DNA of 64,000 nt from Agromyces fucosus (GCF_004134865.1 NZ_SDPO01000001.1:62001-126000); one strand, 5' to 3'; numbered from the stretch's first letter, positions 15,553-27,062 are shown. A program made the numbers and translations. Notes: generated by a model not told the origin, from the letters alone.

Positions 15553-16244
15553 TGGCAGCTCCCGCTGCGTCCACGCGCGCGAGCGGTCAGGCGCCACTGC
15601 TGGGCATCGGTCAGGTGCTGGCACGGCTTCAGCCCGAGTTCCCCGACCTGACCCCATCGAAGCTGCGCTTCCTCGAGGAGCAGCGACTCGTCTCGCCCGC
15701 CCGCACCGCGGCCGGGTACCGGAAGTTCTCGACGGCCGACGTCGAGCGAATCACGGTCGTCCTCTCCATGCAGCGCGACCACTACCTGCCGCTGAAGGTC
15801 ATCAGGACTCACCTCGAGGCCGTCGACGCGGGTGAGACGCCGGCGCTGCCGGGCGCCACGAGCGCCGCCGCGTTCCTCGCGGGAGCGCGCAGGTACCGCC
15901 GCGACGAACTCATCGCCGAGGCCGGTGCCACGGCCGCCCTGCTCGACGACGCCGTCTCGGCCTCGCTCCTGCCCGCCGCCGAGTACCACGGCGACGAGGC
16001 GCTGGGCGTGCTCCGCTCGCTCGTCGCGCTCCGGGCCGTCGGCATCGAACCGCGGCACCTTCGCGGCGTCCGTGCTGCAGCCGAACGCGAAGCGGCGCTC
16101 GTCGAGCGCGCGATCGCGCCGTCACGACGGGCGGATGCCGCCGACAAGGCCCGTGCTGCCGAGCGCGGGCTCGAACTCGCCGGACATCTCGAGGCCGTGC
16201 ACGCGAGCGTCGTACGGGCCTCGCTCGGCCGACTCGCACGATGA
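15552..16244 (+). CDS. ftsR: MerR-family regulator FtsR homologue
   Basis: The 230-residue protein starts with a MerR winged helix (LGIGQVLARLQPEFPDLTPSKLRFLEEQRLVSPARTAAGYRKFS, about residues 17-60). A helical region follows, with no cysteine-based effector site. Position directly after garA matches Rv1828 and corynebacterial FtsR, an activator of ftsZ. ftsZ lies in this window at 49002 with repeats in its upstream region. The GTG start overlaps the garA stop, so translation is coupled. The C-terminal half diverges and may bind a second site. Confidence 0.82.
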   Translation: MAAPAASTRASGQAPLLGIGQVLARLQPEFPDLTPSKLRFLEEQRLVSPARTAAGYRKFSTADVERITVVLSMQRDHYLPLKVIRTHLEAVDAGETPALPGATSAAAFLAGARRYRRDELIAEAGATAALLDDAVSASLLPAAEYHGDEALGVLRSLVALRAVGIEPRHLRGVRAAAEREAALVERAIAPSRRADAADKARAAERGLELAGHLEAVHASVVRASLGRLAR

Positions 16245-16350
16245 TCTCGCGACACGCCGTGACGTTCGGCCGGATGTGTTCGACAGAGCCTGCCGCCCTC
16301 GGTAGCGTGGAACTCGCGCCGACGGGGTGCGAGAGTGAGGGGCGAATCGG

Positions 16351-16905
16351 ATGAGTGAGCTCGACCGGACTCCACGCTCGCGGTACGACCTCGGTTTGCT
16401 GTTCACCGACGGCATGCCCGAGCACGACGATGCCACGGGGTATCGGGGCGCGGTCGCGGCCCGGGCCGCCGGGATCAGCTATCGCCAGCTCGACTACTGG
16501 GCGCGCACGCAACTCGTCGAACCGACGGTGCGCAGCGCCGCCGGTTCGGGAACGCAGCGCCTCTACGGCTTCCGCGACATCCTCGTGCTGAAGCTCGTCA
16601 AGCGACTGCTCGACACGGGCATCTCCCTGCAGCAGATCCGCACGGCGGTGACGCAGTTGCGCGAGGCGGGAATCGACGACCTCGCCCAGACGACGCTCAT
16701 GAGCGACGGTGCGAGCGTCTACCTCTGCACCTCCGACGACGAGGTCATCGACCTCGTCAATCGCGGCCAGGGCGTGTTCGGCATCGCCGTCGGCAAGGTG
16801 CTCCGCGAGGTGGAATCGACCCTCGTCGAGATCGGTACGCAGCCGGCCGACCCGATGGACGAACTCGCTGCGCGTCGCGGCGTGCGCTCTCGCAAGATCT
16901 CCTGA
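16351..16905 (+). CDS. MerR-family regulator (Rv1830-like)
   Basis: The 184-residue protein carries a MerR DNA-binding domain (YRGAVAARAAGISYRQLDYWARTQLVEPTVR, then GTQRLYGFRDILVLKLVKRLLDTGISLQQIR) and a C-terminal domain ending KVLREVESTLVEIG. It corresponds to the second MerR gene of the mycobacterial garA block, where Rv1829, a DUF151 nuclease gene, intervenes. Here that gene is missing and only 106 bases separate the two regulators. TAGCGT at about 16302-16307 and a GAGGGG ribosome site give it its own short-leader transcript. Targets are unknown. Confidence 0.85.
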   Translation: MSELDRTPRSRYDLGLLFTDGMPEHDDATGYRGAVAARAAGISYRQLDYWARTQLVEPTVRSAAGSGTQRLYGFRDILVLKLVKRLLDTGISLQQIRTAVTQLREAGIDDLAQTTLMSDGASVYLCTSDDEVIDLVNRGQGVFGIAVGKVLREVESTLVEIGTQPADPMDELAARRGVRSRKIS

Positions 16906-17014
16906 GTCGCGTCTCAGTCGACCCGTCGGTCAGGCGCCGACTCGCTCGTCTGTCATAAAACGACTTGATTCGCCGGTCATTCGACGGCTCGGTCGAACGG
17001 TCGACGCATCGTCC

Positions 17015-17029
17015 GACGACGACGACGAC
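17015..17029. repeat. (GAC)5 trinucleotide repeat
   Basis: Five tandem GAC units lie in the 138-base gap between the convergent MerR and ParA genes. The rest of the gap shows only weak inverted repeats and no clear terminator. Confidence 0.6.
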
Positions 17030-17043
17030 GTTCGTGCGGGCTC

Positions 17044-17877
17044 TCAGGCGGTGGGGCTCGGCGCTTCGAGCGGCAAGCCCGCGAACTCCCCGATGCGGGC
17101 CGTGCGCAGCACGCGCTCCAGCAGCTGATCGAAGTTCGACGACATCTCTTCAGCGCTCTCGCCGGGCCACATGTGCAGCGGCTTCGCGGCGCCCTGCGCC
17201 TGCTGGAGCGAGGTGCGCTCGGGCAGCTGGGGGGAGAGCACGAGCGGGCCGAACATGTCGCGCAGTTCCTTGATGCGGAACTGGTGCTCGAGCGATTGCA
17301 CGCGCGCCCGGTTCACGATGATGCCGAGCGGCTGGAGTCGCGGTGAGAGGCCTCGCCTGATCTCCTCGATCGCCCGGAGCGCGCGGTCGGCCGCGGCCAC
17401 GGAGAAGAGCCCCGGCTCGGTCACGACGGCCACACGGTCGCTCGCGGCCCACGCGGTGCGGGTCAGCGCGTTGAGCGACGGCGCGCAGTCGATGAGCACG
17501 AGTTCGTAGTCGGCCTCGACGTTGGCGAGAGCCTCTTCGAGCTTCCAGATGTCGCGGATCGACGGATGCGGTCCGTCGAAGTTGATGGCCGACGGGCTGC
17601 CGATCATGACGTCGATCGTCGACTGCGGGTTGGAGCGGGCCCAACCGCTCGGCGCGATCGCCGAGCGCACGATCTTCTCCTTGGGGGAGGCGAGCACGTC
17701 GGCGACGTTGAGGTGTCCGGCGACCTGGATGTCCATGCCGGTGGAGACGTCGGACTGCGGGTCGAGATCGACCACGAGCGTCCGGACACCACGGGCGAAC
17801 GCGGCCGACGCCAGTCCGAGGGTGACGGTCGTCTTGCCGACACCGCCCTTGAGGGAACTGACGCTGAGTACGTGCAC
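17044..17877 (-). CDS. Orphan ParA-family ATPase
   Basis: The 277-residue protein has the deviant Walker A SSLKGGVGKTTVTLGLA at its N-terminus, switch I DLDPQSDVSTGMD and Walker B LVLIDCAPSLN, so it is a ParA/Soj-type ATPase that positions cargo on DNA. No parB or parS is nearby, and it is divergent from pyruvate carboxylase, as in related actinobacteria. It may be a second, non-chromosomal ParA like PldP. The start is GTG at 17877, eight bases after TAGCGT; the open frame continuing upstream is antisense to pyc. Confidence 0.85.
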   Translation of the reverse strand: MHVLSVSSLKGGVGKTTVTLGLASAAFARGVRTLVVDLDPQSDVSTGMDIQVAGHLNVADVLASPKEKIVRSAIAPSGWARSNPQSTIDVMIGSPSAINFDGPHPSIRDIWKLEEALANVEADYELVLIDCAPSLNALTRTAWAASDRVAVVTEPGLFSVAAADRALRAIEEIRRGLSPRLQPLGIIVNRARVQSLEHQFRIKELRDMFGPLVLSPQLPERTSLQQAQGAAKPLHMWPGESAEEMSSNFDQLLERVLRTARIGEFAGLPLEAPSPTA

Positions 17878-17952
17878 GAACAGATACGCTACCTCTATTG
17901 CTTGGGCGAAACCTAAACGTTCGCTGTGGGGAATCCAGTCTGAAAGGTCTGC

Positions 17953-20900
17953 ATGTTCACGAAGATCCTGGTTGCCAATCGCGGCGAGATCGCCATTCGA
18001 GCGTTTCGAGCCGCCGTCGAACTCGGTGCGAAGACGGTCGCGGTGTATCCGTTCGAAGACCGCAACTCGCTGCACCGGCTGAAGGCCGACGAGGCGTACC
18101 AGATCGGTGAGCCGGGCCACCCCGTGCGCGCCTACCTCGATGTCGCCGAGATCATCCGCGTCGCGCAGCTGTCGGGCGCCGACGCGATCTACCCCGGCTA
18201 CGGGTTCCTCTCCGAGAACCCCGAGCTCGCGCAGGCCGCCGAGGCGGCCGGCATCACCTTCATCGGCCCGCCCAAGCGCGTGCTCGAGATGGCGGGCAAC
18301 AAGGTCACGGCCAAGGAGCACGCGATCGCCGCGGGGGTCCCCGTGCTGAAGTCGACGCCTCCGTCGCGCGACATCGAAGAACTCGTGGCCCAGGCCGACG
18401 AGGTCGGCTTCCCGATCTTCGCCAAGGCGGTCGCCGGCGGCGGCGGCCGCGGCATGCGCCGCGTCGCGACGAAGGACGACCTGCGCGCCGCCCTCGAAGA
18501 GGCCATGCGCGAGGCCGACAGCGCATTCGGCGACCCGACCATGTTCCTCGAGCAGGCGGTGCTCCGGCCGCGCCACATCGAGGTCCAGGTGCTCGCGGAT
18601 GCCTCGGGCGAGACCGTGCACCTCTTCGAGCGCGACTGCTCGGTGCAGCGCAGGCACCAGAAGGTCATCGAGATCGCTCCCGCCCCCAATCTCTCCGACG
18701 ACGTGCGGCAGTCGCTCTACCGCGACGCGATCGCCTTCGCGAAGTCGATCGGCTACGTCAACGCCGGCACCGTCGAGTTCCTGCTCGACACCGCAGGCGA
18801 GCGCGCCGGCGAGCACGTGTTCATCGAGATGAACCCGCGCATCCAGGTCGAGCACACGGTGACCGAGGAGGTCACCGACGTCGACCTCGTCGTCTCCCAG
18901 ATCCGCATCGCGGCGGGGGAGTCCCTCGCCGAGCTCGGCCTCGAGCAGTCGTCGATCCGGCTCCGCGGCGCTGCGCTCCAGTGCCGCATCACGACGGAGG
19001 ACCCGACTGCCGGGTTCCGCCCCGACACGGGCAAGATCACGACGTACCGTTCGCCGGGCGGCGCCGGCATCCGTCTCGACGGCGGCACGATCAACCCGGG
19101 CGCGCAGATCAGCCCGCACTTCGACTCGATGCTCGCCAAGCTGACCTGCCGTGGACGTGACTACCCGGCCGCGGTGGCCCGGGCGAAGCGCGCCCTCGCC
19201 GAGTTCCGCATCCGCGGCGTCTCGACGAACATCCCGTTCCTCCAGGCCGTGCTCGAGGACCCGGCGTTCGTCGCGGGCGACCTCAGCACGTCGTTCATCG
19301 ACGAGCGGCCGCAACTGCTCCGCGGTCGCGTCTCGAAGGACCGCGGCACCAAGATCCTCAACTGGCTCGCGGATGTCACGGTGAACCAGCCGAACGGACC
19401 GGCGCCGACGAGCGTCAGCCCCGCCGACAAGCTGCCCGTGATCGACCTCTCGGTTCCGGCCCCGGCAGGCTCGCGCCAGCGTCTGCTGGAGCTCGGCCCG
19501 GCTGGCTTCGCGAAGGCACTCCGCGACCAGACGCCGCTCGCCGTCACCGAGACGACGTTCCGCGACGCGCACCAGTCGCTGCTGGCGACCCGGGTGCGCA
19601 CGCGCGACCTCGTGGCCGTCGCGCCCTACGTGGCACGCATGACACCCGAACTCCTCTCGGTCGAGGCCTGGGGCGGTGCCACGTACGACGTCGCCCTCCG
19701 CTTCCTCGGCGAAGACCCGTGGGACCGTCTCGCCGCCCTTCGCGAGGCACTGCCGAACATCAACATCCAGATGCTGCTGCGCGGGCGCAACACGGTCGGC
19801 TACACCCCGTACCCGACCGAGGTGACCGATGCGTTCGTGCGCGAAGCCGCCGCGACGGGTGTCGACATCTTCCGCATCTTCGATGCGCTGAACGACGTCT
19901 CGCAGATGCGTCCGGCGATCGACTCGGTGCTCTCGACGGGCCACGCGGTGGCCGAGGTTGCGTTGTGTTACACGGGGGATCTGCTCGATCCGGCCGAAGA
20001 TCTGTACACGCTCGACTACTACCTCCGGCTCGCCGACCAGATCGTCGGGGCGGGCGCGCACGTGCTCGCGATCAAGGACATGGCGGGTCTGCTCCGCCCC
20101 GCGGCCGCCGAGAAGCTCGTCGGCGCCCTGCGGGAGCGGTTCGACGTGCCCGTGCACCTGCACACGCATGACACGGCAGGCGGCCAGCTGGCCACGCTCC
20201 TGGCCGCGAGCCGTGCGGGCGTCGACGCCGTCGACGTCGCGAGCGCGCCGATGGCCGGCACCACGAGCCAGCCGTCCGCCTCCTCGCTCGTCGCGGCGCT
20301 CGCGCACACCGAGCGCGACACCGGCATCTCGCTCGACGCCGTCTCCGACCTCGAGCCGTACTGGGAGGCCGTGCGTCGCCTGTACCGCCCCTTCGAGTCG
20401 GGCCTGCCCGGCCCCACCGGCCGCGTCTACCATCACGAGATCCCCGGCGGACAGCTGTCGAACCTGCGCCAGCAGGCGATCGCACTGGGCCTCGCCGACG
20501 ACTTCGAGCTCATCGAGGACATGTACGCGGCAGCCGATCGGATCCTCGGCCGGGTGCCCAAGGTCACTCCGTCGTCGAAGGTCGTGGGCGACCTCGCCCT
20601 GCACCTCGCGGCCGTCAAGGCCGACCCCGACGACTTCGCGGCGAACCCCGAGAAGTACGACGTGCCCGACTCGGTGATCGGCTTCATGGCCGGCGAGCTG
20701 GGCGACCTGCCCGGCGGATGGCCCGAGCCGTTCCGCACGAAGGTGCTCGCCGGCAAAGACGTCCGCATCGGCGTCACCGAGCTCACGGCCGAGCAGCGCG
20801 AGGCACTCGAGGCCGACAGCACGACCCGACGCGCGATGCTGAACGCGCTCCTCTTCCCGGCGCCGACCCGCCAGTACGAGCAGATCAGGGAGCTGTTCGG

Positions 20901-21357
20901 CGACCTCTCGGTCGTCGACACCGCCGACTACCTGTACGGACTCCGTCAGGGCGCCGAGCACGTCGTCGAGATCGCGACCGGTGTGAAGCTCTACGCGGGT
21001 CTCGAGGCGATCGGCGAGGCCGACGACAAGGGCATGCGCACCGTCATGACGATCCTGAACGGGCAGCTCCGCCCGGTCTTCGTCCGCGACCGATCCATCG
21101 TCGTCGAGACTCGCGCAGCCGAGAAGGCGGATGCCTCGCAGCCCGGGCAGATCGCGGCGCCGTTCTCCGGCGTCGTGACCCTCCAGGTCGAGGCCGGTGC
21201 CGAGATCGCAGCCGGACAGAGCGTCGCCTCCATCGAGGCGATGAAGATGGAGGCTGCCATCACCTCGCCCATCGCGGGTGTCGTCGAGCGCGTCGCCATC
21301 CCCAAGACGCAGCAGGTCGAAGCGGGTGACCTGCTGGTCGTGGTCCGCCCTCGTTAG
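17953..21357 (+). CDS. pyc: Pyruvate carboxylase
   Basis: This 1134-residue full-length enzyme carboxylates pyruvate to oxaloacetate to refill the TCA cycle. Order of domains: biotin carboxylase (FTKILVANRGEIAIRAFRA at the start, ATP site GGGGRGMRR, EMNPRIQVEHTVTE), carboxyltransferase (ETTFRDAHQSLLATRVRT, with metal HLHTHDTAG), and C-terminal biotin carrier with biotinylated lysine in SIEAMKMEAAI. The ATG follows GAAAGG by several bases. It is divergent from the ParA gene with a 75-base gap. All catalytic blocks are intact. Confidence 0.97.
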   Translation: MFTKILVANRGEIAIRAFRAAVELGAKTVAVYPFEDRNSLHRLKADEAYQIGEPGHPVRAYLDVAEIIRVAQLSGADAIYPGYGFLSENPELAQAAEAAGITFIGPPKRVLEMAGNKVTAKEHAIAAGVPVLKSTPPSRDIEELVAQADEVGFPIFAKAVAGGGGRGMRRVATKDDLRAALEEAMREADSAFGDPTMFLEQAVLRPRHIEVQVLADASGETVHLFERDCSVQRRHQKVIEIAPAPNLSDDVRQSLYRDAIAFAKSIGYVNAGTVEFLLDTAGERAGEHVFIEMNPRIQVEHTVTEEVTDVDLVVSQIRIAAGESLAELGLEQSSIRLRGAALQCRITTEDPTAGFRPDTGKITTYRSPGGAGIRLDGGTINPGAQISPHFDSMLAKLTCRGRDYPAAVARAKRALAEFRIRGVSTNIPFLQAVLEDPAFVAGDLSTSFIDERPQLLRGRVSKDRGTKILNWLADVTVNQPNGPAPTSVSPADKLPVIDLSVPAPAGSRQRLLELGPAGFAKALRDQTPLAVTETTFRDAHQSLLATRVRTRDLVAVAPYVARMTPELLSVEAWGGATYDVALRFLGEDPWDRLAALREALPNINIQMLLRGRNTVGYTPYPTEVTDAFVREAAATGVDIFRIFDALNDVSQMRPAIDSVLSTGHAVAEVALCYTGDLLDPAEDLYTLDYYLRLADQIVGAGAHVLAIKDMAGLLRPAAAEKLVGALRERFDVPVHLHTHDTAGGQLATLLAASRAGVDAVDVASAPMAGTTSQPSASSLVAALAHTERDTGISLDAVSDLEPYWEAVRRLYRPFESGLPGPTGRVYHHEIPGGQLSNLRQQAIALGLADDFELIEDMYAAADRILGRVPKVTPSSKVVGDLALHLAAVKADPDDFAANPEKYDVPDSVIGFMAGELGDLPGGWPEPFRTKVLAGKDVRIGVTELTAEQREALEADSTTRRAMLNALLFPAPTRQYEQIRELFGDLSVVDTADYLYGLRQGAEHVVEIATGVKLYAGLEAIGEADDKGMRTVMTILNGQLRPVFVRDRSIVVETRAAEKADASQPGQIAAPFSGVVTLQVEAGAEIAAGQSVASIEAMKMEAAITSPIAGVVERVAIPKTQQVEAGDLLVVVRPR

Positions 21358-21428
21358 GCGGTGCGACCGCTCTCGGCGGTGCGCCGCGCTAGGCTTGGAG
21401 CGGTTGGCACTGATGAGGAGGGGTATCG

Positions 21429-22820
21429 GTGACTGAAGACGATTTCAACGACGGCACGGCGTCGCGTCGTGCGTCGGGAGCGGGCACGTCCGCTCTCGAC
21501 CGCGCGCGCAGGGCGGCGGCGTCCGGCGCGCACTCGGCAGACGACGCTGCGGCGAACCCGAGCGTCCGGGTCGATCTGCCCCCCGCGCCGGTGCACGAGA
21601 TGCCCGACGACGAGGTGGCGGTGGCCATCGACGACGTCGCGGTCAATCCCGGCAGCCTCGTCGGCGGCGGTGCGAGCACGACCTCGGTCGAGGTCATCAC
21701 TCCGGCGCTGGCCGGTTCCGGCTACCGTGGCGGGTCGCGGCGCGAGCCGTCGCCCTACAGTGCGCTGCTCGCGTCGGATGCGACGAAGACCCGACGTGAG
21801 CGCGTGAGCACCGATACCGGCAGTCATGTCGCGATCGTCGACGTGCCGGGCGAGCCCGCGCTGCCCGCTGAGGTACCCGAGACGGCGGATTCGCTCACGG
21901 CCGACCGCCTCATCGATCTGAACCGCACGACCCGGCCGGCGCCGCAGGGCGGGTTCAACCGCCTCATCTACGAGGCATCCCTTCACCTGGTGAATCTCGG
22001 CGACTCGCCGAAGGTTCAGGCGTACAAGGCCATGAGCCAGCGCATCCAGCGACGATTCGAGGGCGGCGCTCGATTCGTGCCCGTGCTCACGCGCAAGGGC
22101 GGCGTCGGCAAGACGACGATCACCGCACTCCTCGGCATGGCTCTCGCCGACGCCCGCGACGACCGGATCATCGCGATCGATGCGAATCCAGATCGCGGCA
22201 CCCTCGCCGAGCGTGTCGATCGGCAGACCCGTGAGACCGTGCGCGACGTCGTGGCGAAGGCCTCGTCCATCGGCGGCTACACCGACTTCTCGCGCTTCGT
22301 CTCGCGTGACGAGACGCGCCTCGACATCCTGGCGTCAGACACCGACCCGACCCTCTCCGAGGCGTTCGACGACAACGACTACAACGTCGTCGCCGGACTC
22401 GCGGCTCGCTACTACTCGATCGTGCTCACCGACTGCGGCACGGGCATCGTGCACTCCGTCATGCGTGCGACGCTGCAGCGCGCCGACTCCGTCGTCATCG
22501 TCTCGGGCGGCAGCGTCGACGAGGCGCGACTCGCGTCGGAGACCCTCACCTGGCTCGAGGCCAACGGATACGGCGAACTCGTGCGCAATGCGGTCGTCGC
22601 GATCAACCTCGCCACGCAGGGCACGCACCTCGTGAAGGTCGACGAGATCGAGGCCCACTTCCAATCGAGGGTGCGCGAGATCGTGCGCATCCCGTACGAC
22701 CCCCAGCTCGCCGCCGGTTCCGTCGTGAACTGGCACGAGTTGCGACCCGTCACCCAGCACGCGGCTCGAGAGCTCGCGGCGCTCGTGGTGGAAGGCATGC
22801 CCGCCGAGCGCGAGCACTGA
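21429..22820 (+). CDS. MinD/ParA-like ATPase with long disordered N-terminus
   Basis: The 463-residue protein has a ~190-residue low-complexity N-terminus rich in Ala, Gly, Ser and acidic residues, then a SIMIBI ATPase domain. That domain has LTRKGGVGKTTITALLGMALAD as Walker A, IAIDANPDRGTLAERV as switch I and SIVLTDCGTG as Walker B. This layout resembles EspI/MinD-like proteins associated with type VII secretion or polar positioning in actinobacteria. No such genes are adjacent. TAGGCT at 21391-21396 and GGAGGGG before the GTG mark its promoter and ribosome site. It is followed closely by def. Confidence 0.8.
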   Translation: MTEDDFNDGTASRRASGAGTSALDRARRAAASGAHSADDAAANPSVRVDLPPAPVHEMPDDEVAVAIDDVAVNPGSLVGGGASTTSVEVITPALAGSGYRGGSRREPSPYSALLASDATKTRRERVSTDTGSHVAIVDVPGEPALPAEVPETADSLTADRLIDLNRTTRPAPQGGFNRLIYEASLHLVNLGDSPKVQAYKAMSQRIQRRFEGGARFVPVLTRKGGVGKTTITALLGMALADARDDRIIAIDANPDRGTLAERVDRQTRETVRDVVAKASSIGGYTDFSRFVSRDETRLDILASDTDPTLSEAFDDNDYNVVAGLAARYYSIVLTDCGTGIVHSVMRATLQRADSVVIVSGGSVDEARLASETLTWLEANGYGELVRNAVVAINLATQGTHLVKVDEIEAHFQSRVREIVRIPYDPQLAAGSVVNWHELRPVTQHAARELAALVVEGMPAEREH

Positions 22821-22832
22821 AACGGAGAACTG

Positions 22833-23321
22833 TTGCCGGAACGCCCCATTCGCCTGTTCGGCGACCCCGTGTTGAAGACCGTCTCCGCCCCCGTCGAACA
22901 GGTCGACGATCGTGTGCGCGGGCTCGTCGCCGATCTCATCGACAGCGTGAAGCTGCCCGGCCGTGCCGGTGTCGCAGCATCCCAGATCGGGGTGAACCTG
23001 CGCGCGTTCAGCTACAACGTCGACGGCGAGGTCGGGTACATCCTGAATCCCGAGCTCGAGGTCACGGGCGAGAAGGAACTGATCGACGAGGGATGCCTGT
23101 CGGTCCCGGGTCTCTGGCACAAGACGCCGCGGCATCCGTTCGCGCGAGTGCGCGGCATCGACCTCGACGGCAACGAGATCGAGCTCTCGGGCACCGGGCT
23201 CATGGCCCAGGCCCTCCAGCACGAGACCGATCACCTCGATGGGCTGCTCTACCTCGACCGGCTCGAGAAGGATGAACGCCGCCTCGCGATGAAAGAAGTG
23301 CGCGAGTCCGACTGGTTCTGA
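22833..23321 (+). CDS. def: Peptide deformylase
   Basis: The 162-residue metalloenzyme removes the N-formyl group from nascent proteins. All three motifs are present: [17 protein letters not shown] (Cys metal ligand) and QHETDHLDG (two His ligands and catalytic Glu). The sequence starts at TTG 22833 after GGAGA; this is the only start giving the full N-terminal RLFGDPVLK block. It lies 12 bases after the MinD-like gene and is probably co-transcribed. A strong terminator follows. Confidence 0.95.
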   Translation: MPERPIRLFGDPVLKTVSAPVEQVDDRVRGLVADLIDSVKLPGRAGVAASQIGVNLRAFSYNVDGEVGYILNPELEVTGEKELIDEGCLSVPGLWHKTPRHPFARVRGIDLDGNEIELSGTGLMAQALQHETDHLDGLLYLDRLEKDERRLAMKEVRESDWF

Positions 23322-23335
23322 GCTCGGATGCATTC

Positions 23336-23364
23336 GAAGGCCCCGCGGAACCCGCGGGGCCTTC
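23336..23364. terminator. Bidirectional intrinsic terminator
   Basis: GAAGGCCCCGCGG and CCGCGGGGCCTTC form a perfect 13-bp stem with a 3-base loop between the convergent def and acyl-CoA ligase genes. Flanking ATTC/AATG bases extend the pairing weakly. Confidence 0.9.
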
Positions 23365-23380
23365 AATGCGTCTGACGTGC

Positions 23381-25213
<1,833 letters not shown>

Positions 25214-25364
25214 GGTAGCTCCTTCGGCACCGGGAGGGTTGCGCGCGGCTCGGGCACCAGCGCGAACCTCGGCATTGGGGTCCATTACACTCTAGTCGTT
25301 GCTCACGACCGCCCCAGGTCTCAGCTCCATCACGCTTCGTCCCCTTCTGAAAGGCAGCCTCCCG

Positions 25365-26336
25365 GTGCATGCGATCGGTATCGACATCGGTGGAACGAAG
25401 ATCGCGGGCGCGATCGTCGACCAGCTCGGCAACATCGTCGCGAGCGACCGCGTGCCGACGCCCGCAGGTGATTCGACACTCCTCGAGGACGCGGTCGTGC
25501 AGATGATCGACTCGCTCCGGGCACGAGCCGAAGAAGAGATCGTCGCGATCGGCGTCGCGGCGGCGGGCTTCGTCGACGCCGCCCAGTCGACCGTCTACTA
25601 CGCGCCCAACATCGACTGGCGCAACGAGCCGTTCCGCGAGAAGCTCGAGGCACGGGTCGGTACTGCCGTCGTCGTCGACAACGACGCCAACGCGGCGGGC
25701 TGGGCGGAGTTCCGCTTCGGTGCCGGACGGCTCGTGAGCGACATGGTCATGCTCACGATCGGCACCGGCGTCGGCGGCGCGATCGTGGCAGGCGACCGCC
25801 TGTTCAGGGGCGGCTTCGGCGCGGGCGCGGAGCTCGGCCACCTGCGCGTCGTCCCCGACGGACTCGCATGCGGGTGCGGCCAGCGCGGATGCATCGAGCA
25901 GTACGGATCCGGGCGGGCGCTGCTGCGCATGGCCAACGAGATCGCCGACGCGGGCGGCATCGGTCAGGGCCTGGCCCGAGTGCGCTCCGAGCACGGCGAA
26001 CTCGACGGGCGACTCGTCGGCGAGCAGATCGCCGCGGGCGATGCCGGCGCGATCGCCGCCCTGCGTCAGCTCGGGCACTGGCTCGGCCAGGCCGCCGCAA
26101 GCCTCTCGGCCGTGCTCGACCCGCAGCGCTTCGTCTTCGGCGGCGGCGTCTCCGTGGCGGGAGAGCTCCTGCTCGAGCCGATCCGCGCGGCCTATCTCGA
26201 GCACCTCCCGGCACGCGGCTACCACCCCGAGCCCGACTTCGTGATCGCCGAGCTCGTCAACGACGCCGGAGTCGTGGGCGCGGCCGACCTCGCCCGCGTG
26301 TGGGTCGCCGAGCACGCCGGAACCCCGCGACGCTAG
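25365..26336 (+). CDS. glk: ROK-family glucokinase
   Basis: The 323-residue ROK kinase phosphorylates glucose. It has the phosphate-1 loop GIDIGGTKIAG at the start, VDNDANAAGWAE with catalytic Asp, and the zinc-binding ROK signature ELGH followed by CGCGQRGCIE. GTG at 25365 is chosen because GAAAGG lies about ten bases upstream and HAIGIDIGG then begins the protein; a TTG at 25299 would add 22 residues with no counterpart in the family. Glucose preference is inferred from actinobacterial relatives. Confidence 0.9.
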   Translation: MHAIGIDIGGTKIAGAIVDQLGNIVASDRVPTPAGDSTLLEDAVVQMIDSLRARAEEEIVAIGVAAAGFVDAAQSTVYYAPNIDWRNEPFREKLEARVGTAVVVDNDANAAGWAEFRFGAGRLVSDMVMLTIGTGVGGAIVAGDRLFRGGFGAGAELGHLRVVPDGLACGCGQRGCIEQYGSGRALLRMANEIADAGGIGQGLARVRSEHGELDGRLVGEQIAAGDAGAIAALRQLGHWLGQAAASLSAVLDPQRFVFGGGVSVAGELLLEPIRAAYLEHLPARGYHPEPDFVIAELVNDAGVVGAADLARVWVAEHAGTPRR

Positions 26337-26369
26337 GCTGAGTCGGGTGCTGCAGAGGGAAGGGGGTCC

Positions 26370-27062
26370 GTGTTGTTCTACTGGATCATGAAGAACCTCG
26401 TGATCGGTCCGATCCTCCTCTCGATCTTCCGGCCGTGGGTCGTCGGCCTCGAGAACGTGCCCAAAGAGGGGGCGGTCGTGCTCGCCTCGAACCACCTCTC
26501 GTTCATCGACTCGATCTTCCTGCCGCTCATCGTCGACCGCCCGGTCGTCTTCCTCGCGAAGAGCGAGTACTTCACCGGCAAGGGCCTGAAGGGCTGGGCG
26601 ACGAAGGTCTTCTTCCAAGCGGCGGGCCAGCTGCCGATCGACCGCTCGGGCGGCAAGGCCTCCGAGGCATCGCTCGAGACGGGCCTCCGGGTGCTCGGCG
26701 AGGGCAAGATCCTCGGCATCTACCCCGAGGGCACCCGCAGCCCCGATGGCAAGCTGTACCGGGGCCGCACCGGCGTCGCGCGCATGGTGCTCGAAGCCGG
26801 AGTCCCCGTGATCCCCGTCGCGATGATCGGCACCGAGCACGTGATGCCCATCGGCTCACGACTGCCCAAGGTGCGACGCATCGGCATCATCCTCGGCGAG
26901 CCGGTCGACTTCAGTCGCTTCGAGGGACTCGAGGGCGATCGCTTCGTGTTGCGTTCCGTGACGGACGAGCTCGTCTACGATCTGCGCGGCCTGAGCGGCC
27001 AGGAATACGTCGACGTCTACGCCAGTTCGGTGAAGGAGAAGCGCGCCTCTCAATCGCGATAG
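26370..27062 (+). CDS. 1-acyl-sn-glycerol-3-phosphate acyltransferase
   Basis: The 230-residue PlsC-type enzyme has the intact NHLSFID (HX4D) motif, then LPIDRSGGKASEASL, the GIYPEGTRSPDG block and VIPVAMIGTE. It acylates lysophosphatidic acid to phosphatidic acid at the membrane; one hydrophobic segment lies at the N-terminus. The GTG start at 26370 follows AGGGAAGGGGG. It corresponds to the acyltransferase (Rv2182c-like) of the mycobacterial pknL region. Its TAG stop forms the first bases of a TAGGCT promoter for the next gene. Confidence 0.92.
   Translation: MLFYWIMKNLVIGPILLSIFRPWVVGLENVPKEGAVVLASNHLSFIDSIFLPLIVDRPVVFLAKSEYFTGKGLKGWATKVFFQAAGQLPIDRSGGKASEASLETGLRVLGEGKILGIYPEGTRSPDGKLYRGRTGVARMVLEAGVPVIPVAMIGTEHVMPIGSRLPKVRRIGIILGEPVDFSRFEGLEGDRFVLRSVTDELVYDLRGLSGQEYVDVYASSVKEKRASQSR

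Noticed and set aside
17015-17029. GAC repeat as a regulatory microsatellite
   Set aside because: Five units of a codon-like triplet in G+C-rich DNA between convergent genes are easily explained by composition.
16906-17043. Recombination (dif-like) or attachment site in the MerR/ParA gap
   Set aside because: A small A/T-rich spot (CATAAAACGACTTG) exists, but there is no paired XerC/XerD-like arm structure and no integrase nearby.
17044-20961. Minus-strand open frame of about 1300 codons running across pyc
   Set aside because: Only its last 277 codons form the ParA gene. The rest mirrors pyc in a G+C-rich antisense frame with low-complexity Arg/Val/Asp-rich translation and no recognisable domain.
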